Assembly (NCBI GenBank): GCA_020631545.1
Contig: JAHDHB010000006.1
Span: forward strand, 1 to 41,102
Length of the DNA stretch: 41,102 nucleotides
Reading direction: 5' to 3'
DNA from: Saprospiraceae bacterium
GTDB taxonomy: Bacteria > Bacteroidota > Bacteroidia > Chitinophagales > Saprospiraceae
Below, piece after piece: positions 26,142 through 33,569 of this stretch. Within the stretch, counting starts at the first letter, position 1, and every line of letters begins with the position of its first letter. The notes below the pieces were generated by a model. That model was not told the DNA's origin. It did no database searches and saw nothing but the letters and a program-made list of their open reading frames with translations. A program made the position numbers and the translations under genes.

Positions 26142-26624
26142 ATGAACAAGCGGATCATCATGTGGGTGTGTTTATTGCTACCGACATGGATTTTGGCTCA
26201 ACAGGAAATCCGTTTTACTGTCCAGATTTCGGGGGGAGATACTATTGGACTCTATGAACATCTTGATATACAGTATAAAATAGAAGGAACAGATTATAAG
26301 GATTTTCAGCTTCCCGAGTTTTCGGGCTTCGACATCGTTTCTGGTCCTTATCAATCTACGTCTATTTCCTATGTAAATGGAGTTATGTCTAGAGAGACAA
26401 CCTATACCTATCGCCTTGTAGCAGAAGAGGAAGGTACTTTTGTTTTTCCTCCTGCAAGCATTTTGGTTGCTGAAGAGTTACTAGAAACTCAAGTTGTAGA
26501 GATTACGGTTGTCGAAAATGGGATTAGCAAACCAAAACAACTGAAAGAAAAGAAGTTTAGAACTCCAATGCCGGCCCCTTTACCAAGAGAACGATTTAAA
26601 GACACAAAAATCTATTCGATTTAA
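26142..26624 (+). CDS. Short BatD-like exported protein
   Basis: The 160-residue product has a signal peptide (MNKRIIMWVCLLLPTWILAQ) and one BatD N-terminal Ig-like domain: FTVQISGGDTIGLYEHLDIQ, then LPEFSGFDIVSGPYQST, SYVNGVMSRETTYTYRL and EEEGTFVFPPASILV. The same series (gain-of-NFLVLDQGSGTNMS, IINGVVSRSSSYTYTL, KKVGKFYIRPAVAKI) opens the full-length batD 4 bp downstream, so this is a one-domain paralogue. It has no membrane anchor and ends KIYSI. Spacing shows cotranslation with batD. It may be a duplicated ectodomain retained as a separate periplasmic subunit. Confidence 0.85.
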   Translation: MNKRIIMWVCLLLPTWILAQQEIRFTVQISGGDTIGLYEHLDIQYKIEGTDYKDFQLPEFSGFDIVSGPYQSTSISYVNGVMSRETTYTYRLVAEEEGTFVFPPASILVAEELLETQVVEITVVENGISKPKQLKEKKFRTPMPAPLPRERFKDTKIYSI

Positions 26625-26628
26625 GCTT

Positions 26629-28401
26629 ATGTCCATGAGGAATCCCACTAGGGAAGAAAGAACACCCGTATTGAGAAAATTACTGTTATTGATTGGGCTG
26701 GTTAGTCTTTTGGCTGTTCCTACTTGGGGTCAACGAGCCAAAGTCGACCTCAAAGTGAAGGTAGATGCCAAACAAGTGGTTTTAGGTGATTATTTTACGG
26801 CTACCTTCGTTGTCGAAAATGGGGAAGCTAGCTCCTTTAAACCACCAAATTTTGCCAATTTCCTAGTACTGGATCAAGGTTCTGGTACGAATATGTCTAT
26901 TATAAATGGTGTGGTATCAAGAAGCAGCAGCTATACTTATACCCTTCAACCCAAGAAGGTAGGTAAGTTTTACATTCGTCCCGCTGTGGCCAAAATAGGC
27001 CGAAAAACCTACAAAACTAAGTCTATACAAATAGAGGTTGTAAAAGGAAAACAAGGCAGCCAAAGTGATTTAGCTACTAGATTGGAAGATGGAACGGGTA
27101 TTTTTATCCGAGCAGAATTGGATACTTCAAAAGCTTACTTTGGCCAACAAATCCCCGTTACTTACCGCATTTATTCTAATGTTGGAAACTTTCAGCATGA
27201 TGTAATTGAAGATCCTGAATTTCCTGGCTTTTATGCAGAGCGCATCCGTCGTTTCTACAATGATGTACAAGGAGAAGTTATCAAAGGGGTTTCCTACAAA
27301 ACACAAGTGATCCGACGCTATGTGCTTTTTCCTCAAAAAACAGGCGTCTTAAAAATACCACCACTTACCGCCCGTGTAGCGGTTCCCCTTCGCCAACGCT
27401 GGCAAACTTATCGAACCGTTATTCAAAGTGAACCTCAAACTATTACAGTAAATTCCTTGCCGGAGAATGGAAAACCGGACAATTTTTCTGGTGCCGTTGG
27501 AAATTATGAAATGGTAACTAGGCTTGGAAACTCGACGGTGACCACGGATGATGCGATTACCTTTCAAATGGAAATCCTAGGAGAAGGAGACATCAAGCAA
27601 ATCCAAGCACCGGACTTAGGTTTACCGAAGGATTTGTTTGAGGTTTATGAGCCTACTTCCAACGAGGAATTTTATGAGCAAGATGGTTTACGAGCAGGAA
27701 AAAAGGTATTTGAATACATGATTCTTCCTAAAAAACCAGGTAATTATAAATTTACACCAGCCTTTTCCTATTTCCATGCAGATGAATCTAAGTATGTGAC
27801 ACTGAAGGATCAAGTCTATGATATTGATGTAGGAATGGGAAGTAATCCGAATGCTTCTGGTCGGATAAAAAAGGAAACAGCTACAGCGAAAAAGGAAATA
27901 CGGTTCTTAAAAACAAAAACCTCGCTTTCAAATAGTAGCCATCACTTTGTTGGTTCCGCTTTGTTTTGGGGCTTGTTTGCCATTCCATTTATTTTTCTTT
28001 TAGGAATTGCTAGGGCTAAGCGCAATCAGATCTTGGATAACAACATTGATGAAGTTATCTTCAAGCAGAAAAGAGCGAACAAGGAAGCATTAAAACGACT
28101 TTCTAAAGCTAAAAAATTGCTCGACAATAAGCAAAATAAGGAGTTTTACAAGGAAATCTCTGAAGCGCTTTGGGGTTATATTGGGGACAAATTGGACATG
28201 CCTGTTTCCGAACTTTCTAGGGATAATGTTCAAGAAAAATTGACCACTAAAGGCGTCAATTCTGTACAAATAGAAGAGCTTCTTGGGCTTTTTAATACCT
28301 GTGATATGGCCTTATTTGCTTCAATGGAAAATGAAGAAGAACGTCAAAGTACTTATCAGAAAGCAATGGAGGTGATTTCTGAAATGCAAGAGCAACTGTA
28401 A
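26629..28401 (+). CDS. batD: BatD: membrane-anchored oxygen tolerance protein
   Basis: The 590-residue product has an N-terminal signal (about 14-34: RKLLLLIGLVSLLAVPTWGQ), three or more Ig-like ectodomains (about 35-400, with the GVVSRSSSYTYTLQPKKVGK and YRIYSNVGNFQHDVIEDPEF stretches), a transmembrane helix (about 440-460: SALFWGLFAIPFIFLLGIA) and a helical cytoplasmic tail with KEISEALWGYIGDKLDMPVS. This is the regular BatD plan. ATG 26629 is 4 bp after the short BatD-like gene; an ATG at 26635 is possible. The stop TAA overlaps bases 2-4 of the second 32-bp repeat copy. Confidence 0.9.
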   Translation: MSMRNPTREERTPVLRKLLLLIGLVSLLAVPTWGQRAKVDLKVKVDAKQVVLGDYFTATFVVENGEASSFKPPNFANFLVLDQGSGTNMSIINGVVSRSSSYTYTLQPKKVGKFYIRPAVAKIGRKTYKTKSIQIEVVKGKQGSQSDLATRLEDGTGIFIRAELDTSKAYFGQQIPVTYRIYSNVGNFQHDVIEDPEFPGFYAERIRRFYNDVQGEVIKGVSYKTQVIRRYVLFPQKTGVLKIPPLTARVAVPLRQRWQTYRTVIQSEPQTITVNSLPENGKPDNFSGAVGNYEMVTRLGNSTVTTDDAITFQMEILGEGDIKQIQAPDLGLPKDLFEVYEPTSNEEFYEQDGLRAGKKVFEYMILPKKPGNYKFTPAFSYFHADESKYVTLKDQVYDIDVGMGSNPNASGRIKKETATAKKEIRFLKTKTSLSNSSHHFVGSALFWGLFAIPFIFLLGIARAKRNQILDNNIDEVIFKQKRANKEALKRLSKAKKLLDNKQNKEFYKEISEALWGYIGDKLDMPVSELSRDNVQEKLTTKGVNSVQIEELLGLFNTCDMALFASMENEEERQSTYQKAMEVISEMQEQL

Positions 28402-28429
28402 CGTTGGCTTCAGCCGACAAGTTGCGTTA
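28398..28429 (+). repeat. 32-bp repeat, copy 2, overlapping the batD stop codon
   Basis: Identical over 32 bases to 19621-19652. Here the batD stop codon TAA is bases 2-4 of the repeat, so both copies begin exactly at a Bat gene terminus. Confidence 0.85.
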
Positions 28430-28471
28430 GTCTGAACCCTATTAGTATGTAAGAAGTCAAGTCTTGCACAG

Positions 28472-28544
28472 GTATAGAGTAAAGAGACTTTTTGTTTTTC
28501 CGAAGGAAAAACTTACGTCATATGTCAGTCTCTCTACGCTATAC
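28472..28544. repeat. Palindromic element, copy 1 (17-bp arms and inner palindrome)
   Basis: Outer arms 28472-28488 (GTATAGAGTAAAGAGAC) and 28528-28544 (GTCTCTCTACGCTATAC) pair at 15 of 17 positions. An inner palindrome TTTTTCCGAAGGAAAAA lies at 28495-28511. A related copy with the same layout is at 36607-36663. Confidence 0.75.
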
Positions 28545-28565
28545 TATCTACCCTCTACTATAATA

Positions 28566-28578
28566 GCGGCTCTGCCGC
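28566..28578. repeat. Short GC-rich palindrome before batE
   Basis: GCGGC-TCT-GCCGC, a 5-bp GC stem with a 3-base loop in an AT-rich region, followed by GTTA as in the 32-bp repeat (GCGTTA end). It is probably another dispersed repeat; it is not followed by a T-run. Confidence 0.45.
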
Positions 28579-28626
28579 GTTAGGATCTAACCGGTCTATA
28601 ATTTTGAGTAGCGAAAACCAAAATAC

Positions 28627-29430
28627 ATGAATCAACGAATGGTGGCATTGAATTTTTTAGCTCAAGTCCAAGGAAAAAAAGCATGGGGTATCATGATGTT
28701 CCTGTTATTCGGATATATTTTGGCAGGAGCCAATGATCTTCAAGTCGAATTTCAAAAAGGAAATCAGTATTACGAAAAAGAGGATTTTGACAAAGCCATC
28801 ACGGCCTATGAAAGTGTTTTGCAAAAAGACGTTACTTCCAAAGAGTTACACTACAACCTTGGCAATGCCTATTTCAAAAAACAAGCACTTGGGAAGGCGA
28901 TTTTGAACTATGAAAAAGCTTTATTACTAGCGCCTCGTGATGCCGATGTCTTGCACAATTTGGAAATTGCAAAAGCAAGAAGATTGGATGAAATTAGTGC
29001 TCTTCCTCCATTTTTCCTTTTTAGTTGGTGGCAAGGATTGAGAGATAGCCTCTCTCCTACTGCTTGGGGAATTCTTTGCTTATTAGCCTTATGGCTCGCG
29101 GCAGGAGGTTTTGCTGGTTGGTTGTTTTTTACCATAAGACGTCAGAAAAAGTGGAGTTTTCTAGGAGGTCTCACTAGCTTTGTGCTGATGCTTTTATTTC
29201 TTTCATTAGCCTTTTCCCGCCTATCCTATGTCAAAGACAGTGGGCAAGCGATACTCATCGAAAAACAAAATAAACTGTATAGTGGTCCAGATACTGATAG
29301 CCCAGCTATTTTGACGATACATGAAGGGACTAAAATGGAAATTTTAGACCAAATTGGAGATTGGCAAAAAATACGTTTGGTGAATGGTGAACAAGGCTGG
29401 CTTCCTGTAGAGGCCTTGGGGAAAATTTAA
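28627..29430 (+). CDS. batE: BatE: TPR and SH3-domain membrane protein
   Basis: The 267-residue product has an N-terminal hydrophobic segment (about 20-37), two TPR units (about 42-115: FQKGNQYYEKEDFDKAITAY, LHYNLGNAYFKKQALGKAIL), two membrane helices (about 140-162 and 175-197) and a bacterial SH3-like domain at the C-terminus (about 210-267, ending GEQGWLPVEALGKI). TPR plus SH3 is the standard BatE design and the SH3 part may bind peptidoglycan or a partner. It closes the Bat gene set, 225 bp after batD with repeats in between. Start 28627 or 28639. Confidence 0.88.
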   Translation: MNQRMVALNFLAQVQGKKAWGIMMFLLFGYILAGANDLQVEFQKGNQYYEKEDFDKAITAYESVLQKDVTSKELHYNLGNAYFKKQALGKAILNYEKALLLAPRDADVLHNLEIAKARRLDEISALPPFFLFSWWQGLRDSLSPTAWGILCLLALWLAAGGFAGWLFFTIRRQKKWSFLGGLTSFVLMLLFLSLAFSRLSYVKDSGQAILIEKQNKLYSGPDTDSPAILTIHEGTKMEILDQIGDWQKIRLVNGEQGWLPVEALGKI

Positions 29431-29480
29431 TTTTCGAGGTAGCGACCTTCCCGTTTTGTGAGCTTGGTTGGTGTTGGTTT

Positions 29481-29540
29481 GCAAAAAATGGAAAGTCTTA
29501 GAAAAGCATACTGCCTCACCTAAAACCGTCCATTTTTTGC
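29481..29540. terminator. Bidirectional stem-loop between batE and the zinc hydrolase gene
   Basis: GCAAAAAATGGA (29481-29492) and TCCATTTTTTGC (29529-29540) form a perfect 12-bp stem with a 36-base loop, between two convergent genes. The long loop makes it an imperfect terminator. Confidence 0.5.
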
Positions 29541-29611
29541 TTCCTGCTGCATCTTCCCGCAAAACAGGATTATTGCTCATACTTTTCTAGCAAAGCGAAC
29601 AAAATTCATCC

Positions 29612-30574
29612 TTACTTAATTCTACCCAAATGTAGAATACGACCACCTGTTTGGTTAACTGGGCTAACACTCTTTCCAATGACAATTCCATCTTCAGGCG
29701 CAAAATATTCCCTGATCAAGTTTCCAAAAACATCTCGAATGATGGCTATAGAATCGCCTTTTTTCACACGATCTGTGAGATTTACGGGGACAGTTAATAA
29801 ACCGCCGGTGTCCGTATAAATCCAGACGGAGCTTTTACAAATAACAGATTCTTCTTCTGGCTGTTCTATTTCATCCTCCGTCATTTCTAAATAGGAAAGC
29901 GTATTGTGAATACCCGATATGCCACTCCGTATCATTTTCTTTTGGAAGGTGTTAGGGTTACCAACCTCAAGTGTTATTGCAGGTATATCCAACTCATCTG
30001 CTGCACCTCGTAGAGTACCATCAGAAGGAGGATTGTGGACAATAATCTGAGCATTTTGCAATAATGCTAATTTTCTAGTAACGGGATGTTTCATATCTGC
30101 CCGTATATAGTAAGAGTTTATCCTACCAAAGCTAGCAGTATGTAAATCAAGTAAATAATCAAAGTGTTTTACGATGCGATTTACAAAACGGTAGGCATAA
30201 ACCTGACTGACGTTGCCATCTTTTTTTCCCGGCATGATGTGGTTGAGATCTACCCCATCGTTAAAACGTCTCTTTTTGCGTAAAAAAGCGGGAATATTGG
30301 CAATAGGAATGCCTATGATTACCCCTTTTAACTCCTTGACGTCGATTTCGTTGAATAAGCGTTGAATGACGGGTATGCCGTTGAGTTCGTTACCGTGTAC
30401 GGCTGCGGTAAGGCCAAGTATTGGGTAATCTTCCTTGCCCCTAGCGACCATTATGGGAACGCTAACGGGTTTACCTAGGCCGTCAGAAATAATTTTTAAC
30501 CAAAAACATCGAATACTTTGCTTTGGAGTATCCTCTAGGTTAAAGGTTTCTATGGTTGGAATATTTGTTTGCAT
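29612..30574 (-). CDS. AstE/AspA-type zinc-dependent hydrolase
   Basis: A 320-residue metallohydrolase of the succinylglutamate desuccinylase/aspartoacylase group, which cleaves amide bonds of N-acylated amino acids or related compounds. Zinc ligands are visible: His60 and Glu63 in AAVHGNELNG and His145 in LLDLHTASFG. The DLNHIMPG motif (about 109) and GTLRGAADELDIPAITLEVG segment with the probable catalytic Glu are also present. A C-terminal beta domain (about 230-320) ends in NQTGGRILHLGRIK. ATG 30574 (MQTNIPTIETFNL) is preferred over an upstream TTG start at 30664. The gene begins inside the end of the ATP-grasp gene (35-base overlap), so the two are translationally linked. The substrate cannot be told from sequence. 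Confidence 0.9.
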   Translation of the reverse strand: MQTNIPTIETFNLEDTPKQSIRCFWLKIISDGLGKPVSVPIMVARGKEDYPILGLTAAVHGNELNGIPVIQRLFNEIDVKELKGVIIGIPIANIPAFLRKKRRFNDGVDLNHIMPGKKDGNVSQVYAYRFVNRIVKHFDYLLDLHTASFGRINSYYIRADMKHPVTRKLALLQNAQIIVHNPPSDGTLRGAADELDIPAITLEVGNPNTFQKKMIRSGISGIHNTLSYLEMTEDEIEQPEEESVICKSSVWIYTDTGGLLTVPVNLTDRVKKGDSIAIIRDVFGNLIREYFAPEDGIVIGKSVSPVNQTGGRILHLGRIK

Positions 30575-31583
30575 AATTCTGTTGTACTGCGTCAAAAATG
30601 AGGTCAATGGTTTGTTGGAGAACCGGACGTCCTGTTTGTTTTTCTGCTTGAGGAAAACCTCCAATACTTAAGGTATTGATTTCCGATAGAACACGTTTTC
30701 CATCGTCATCTACGAGGGTATCAGCACCGAAAATGAGGATACCTTCCTTCAGTAGTTTTGGGCTAATGGCTTGAATAATATCATTTTCTTCGGGAGTTAT
30801 TTCCGCAAGAATAGATTTTCCTCCTTGGGCTACATTGCACAACCAGGAGTCTGGGGCAGGCAACCGTAAAGAAGCCGCTAGTATCTGGCCATTTACCACA
30901 ATAATACGTTTATCTCCTTGACTAACATTTTTCAAAAACTTCATCGCTAAGAAGCCATCACGTTCTAACTCTTCTTGAATTCCTTGAAGGTAGGATAGAA
31001 TTGGATACTCTTGGTTTCCTACAAATAGTCGACCCTGAGTTATCTTGGCAATTCCTTTTCCTCCGTATTCTCTTAAGGGTTTGATTACTATTGGAAACTG
31101 CTTTGCATATTCAAGTATAGCTTCAATAGAATAACAAAGCTTCATAGGAGGACAATAGTCGGGAAAATTACTTAAAAATGCTTTCGTACTCGTATTTTTA
31201 ATGCCTAGCGGATGATTGATGATAATTTTGTCATTGGCCATATGGGCTAAGTAAGATAGAAACTCATCCGAAACGGGGCGAGGTAGACGTAGTAAAATAA
31301 TGTCATAGTCTGTTAGATCAACAGCCTGAAGATTTTCCAAAAACTGTTTTCCATCTTCTTGAAAAGAAAAAGACTCATCTGCTTGATGAACAAGTAGTTT
31401 TGTTGTGTTTAACGTTTGAAAAAAAGGTGCATTTTCTAAATTCCCACGACTAGCAATATCGATTTTATCGCATTGAGGATGGGAAGCAAGTTTAGCCATA
31501 AGGGCATACAGCGAATTTTCCTTGCTGTGGCGCCGATGGTCGGTTAGGGCTAAAAACGAATACTTTTTCATACCTTGGTACAT
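30540..31583 (-). CDS. GshB/RimK-like ATP-grasp ligase
   Basis: A 347-residue ATP-grasp enzyme resembling bacterial glutathione synthetase and RimK. It has an N-terminal Rossmann-like region (FLALTDHRRHSKENSLYALM), the DIILLRLPRP strand, the NHPLGIKNTSTKAFLSNFPD segment that in GshB precedes the ATP-grasp core, the ATP-binding KPLREYGGKGI and the C-terminal metal-binding VLSEINTLSIGGFPQAE. Such ligases join a carboxylate (as acyl phosphate) to an amine. The start is ATG 31583 or 31571 (MKKYSFLAL). It lies 77 bp after the 482-residue gene and overlaps the hydrolase gene by 35 bp. A true glutathione role is doubtful because no gshA-like partner is seen, though gshA could be elsewhere. Confidence 0.88.
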   Translation of the reverse strand: MYQGMKKYSFLALTDHRRHSKENSLYALMAKLASHPQCDKIDIASRGNLENAPFFQTLNTTKLLVHQADESFSFQEDGKQFLENLQAVDLTDYDIILLRLPRPVSDEFLSYLAHMANDKIIINHPLGIKNTSTKAFLSNFPDYCPPMKLCYSIEAILEYAKQFPIVIKPLREYGGKGIAKITQGRLFVGNQEYPILSYLQGIQEELERDGFLAMKFLKNVSQGDKRIIVVNGQILAASLRLPAPDSWLCNVAQGGKSILAEITPEENDIIQAISPKLLKEGILIFGADTLVDDDGKRVLSEINTLSIGGFPQAEKQTGRPVLQQTIDLIFDAVQQNYANKYSNHRNL

Positions 31584-31660
31584 TAAAGGAATGTGGAGTC
31601 CACTTTTAAAGCATTGATTAAAAATGGTTTGAACAATATTTTAAAGAATGGACTCAAAGG

Positions 31661-33109
31661 TTATAAAGAAATTTCATTTAGTAAAGTAGGGTCGTTGTTT
31701 AGCGATTTAAACAAGCGCATTTTGAATTTCCCCTTTGTATTGTAAAGGTTTTTGCACATTTTATCAATGGCAATCATGGAAAGAATCGTTTGAATGTAAG
31801 CTTCAATCAAGTCATCTAAGCCTAAACCGAGCTTATTAAAATCTCTTCTATCCATGAGCATTAGTCTATTGGCATCACTACTCCATTGATTATCATCCAA
31901 TTTTATGGATAAGTTCGTACCCAACATTTTCCAAGAATCACTACCGGAGGTGATTTCATCTGCAAGGGGAGAAGGGGTACGCCTAGAGTAAACACATAAG
32001 GGTTTGATGCCTTCTGGAGTAGAACTTACCATCATTCGTAGATCGGTAACGTAAGTTTCTCCCTTTGTGTTGGGGATGGTTCCAACATGATAAAACTTGC
32101 CTTTTTCACCACTTGAGCTCCAGTTATAGTTACCAATTAAGCTTTGTACGATAAAACGTTGATAGTCTATGTCTTGTTTCATAAAACTTTCCAGCTCCCG
32201 TTCGTTTATAATAGTAAAAACGCCTTGTCCTGCATTGCTGTAAGGAATTTTTATAACGGCTTGTCCGCCCATTTTATTTACCCAAAGCGGAATTTCTTCT
32301 TTACTGATGTCCCAGATAGTTTCTGGCGTAATGATTTGTAAGCCATGTTCCGCAAGTTCTGCATTGTAAAGATCATAAGCCTTTGCTGCAACCATTTTAT
32401 TTCTGCCTCCAGCCAAGCAAGCTACAATGGGATTGAGAATCTTAGTACGAGAGTGAAGAGGAAGACGATTCCAAGGTCGTTGAGTAACATATCGGAAAAC
32501 GGCACGAAGGCGATGCCATTGGCCATCTAGGTAGACATGTAAAAAGCTGTTTTCGAGTTTAATATGATCGTTGTCCTTTTCATTAAAAAATGGAACTAAG
32601 AGCACTTCTTCTTTAAAAACATCGGCAATGATAGCAGCATAACCGGATGTTTCCATATAGTTTTTGTCATATAGGACGGCGAGCCGACCCTCTATCTTAG
32701 CAACGCCCCTTTTGGGTTTCAAATAAGGCTTGAATGTGCGTTCTATTAGTAAACGATAAGAACCATCTTCCTTGTTATCATCCACGAGGGGCATGGATTT
32801 TTGGCCGGAAGGGCATGAGTTATTTTCAATAACAACCATTCGACGATTACCACCAGCAGAAGTAGAATTGATCAAATCTGCTCCACACCAAAGGAAATAT
32901 TTGCATTGATAACTTAGAATTTCTTCTAGTTTTTCTTTGGAAACCTTGGGATGTAAGTGACAATAACGACTGATTATTCGTTTTTTATCGAGATTGAGAA
33001 AAAAATTGACCATCGGGTGGATAGTAGCGTTTAACGCTTTGGGATACCAATGGTTTTCGCCAATGAAAGAGCCGGGTGTTACGACTTCTATTGTTTTTTT
33101 CATTTTCAA
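31661..33109 (-). CDS. ATP-grasp-like protein, first gene of a ligase/hydrolase operon
   Basis: I recognise no named family for this 482-residue protein. Its middle and C-terminal parts show ATP-grasp-like traits: the Lys/Gly loop VIKIPYSNAGQGVFTI (about 290), YHVGTIPNTKGETYVTDLRM with an acidic-basic metal/ATP site, and a long C-terminal helical region. The N-terminal half has an ENNSCPSGQKSMP segment, GRLAVLYDKNYMETSGYAAI and the unusual RYVTQRPWNRLPLHSRTKIL followed by NPIVACLAGGRNK. It has no signal peptide, so it is cytoplasmic. Together with the GshB-like enzyme it would make two ligases in one operon. The fold assignment is by motif inspection only and could be wrong. Confidence 0.75.
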   Translation of the reverse strand: MKMKKTIEVVTPGSFIGENHWYPKALNATIHPMVNFFLNLDKKRIISRYCHLHPKVSKEKLEEILSYQCKYFLWCGADLINSTSAGGNRRMVVIENNSCPSGQKSMPLVDDNKEDGSYRLLIERTFKPYLKPKRGVAKIEGRLAVLYDKNYMETSGYAAIIADVFKEEVLLVPFFNEKDNDHIKLENSFLHVYLDGQWHRLRAVFRYVTQRPWNRLPLHSRTKILNPIVACLAGGRNKMVAAKAYDLYNAELAEHGLQIITPETIWDISKEEIPLWVNKMGGQAVIKIPYSNAGQGVFTIINERELESFMKQDIDYQRFIVQSLIGNYNWSSSGEKGKFYHVGTIPNTKGETYVTDLRMMVSSTPEGIKPLCVYSRRTPSPLADEITSGSDSWKMLGTNLSIKLDDNQWSSDANRLMLMDRRDFNKLGLGLDDLIEAYIQTILSMIAIDKMCKNLYNTKGKFKMRLFKSLNNDPTLLNEISL

Positions 33110-33158
33110 TGGTTACGAGGTAAACGTAAAATTTGTTAAAAATAGGATCTAATGAAAA

Positions 33159-33267
33159 ATGGCCAGCTCCAGCAGATGAATTTAACGAAGAATATTCATT
33201 AAAAAAATGGTTGTCAAGCTTTTACTAGCTTTAAAATACAACGCAAAAATCTGCTGGAGCTGACCAT
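33159..33267. repeat. 19-bp inverted repeat with 71-base spacer
   Basis: ATGGCCAGCTCCAGCAGAT (33159-33177) pairs with 33249-33267 at 18 of 19 positions. The spacer is AT-rich. It could be a dispersed palindrome, a small non-autonomous element or a structured leader of the ligase operon, which begins 50 bp to its left. Confidence 0.65.
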
Positions 33268-33424
33268 CTTTGTTCACTCCAAAATGCAAATAAAGATATG
33301 TACAAAAAGAGGACTTTTGCAACTTTTTTATTTTAATAAATCGATTTTTTTTGATTAAAAACTAGGGATTTCCTAAGAAATGGTTAATTCTTTCCATTTT
33401 ATTTAAGCTGCCAAGGCAAATTCC

Positions 33425-33432
33425 TATCTTTG
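33425..33432 (+). promoter_or_regulatory. mutL promoter -7 element
   Basis: TATCTTTG matches TAnnTTTG exactly, 138 bases before the mutL ATG. No TTG is seen at -33. Confidence 0.5.
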
Positions 33433-33569
33433 GGTAGATTCTAGGGATAAACTAGATACGTTTTGAACTTATTTAGTGAAGTTCTGGTTTAATAAGAAAT
33501 AACTCGGGGATGAAGTACCTATTGCCGAGTCATCGTTGTCCAATATTTTTCAAAACTAAAGAGTAAGCC

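Larger units (their letters stand above)
33110..33569. other. 460-bp divergent intergenic region between the ligase operon and mutL
   Basis: It holds a long-range inverted repeat (33159-33267), the mutL promoter motif at 33425 and a 6-bp stem in the mutL leader (ACTCGG 33502-33507, CCGAGT 33525-33530). No reading frame of note. Confidence 0.5.

Noticed and set aside
30540-31583. Glutathione synthetase (gshB) as a firm name
   Set aside because: The ATP-grasp core is GshB-like, but the operon context (second ligase-like gene and AstE/AspA hydrolase) and lack of a gshA partner make the specific substrate doubtful, so no symbol is given.
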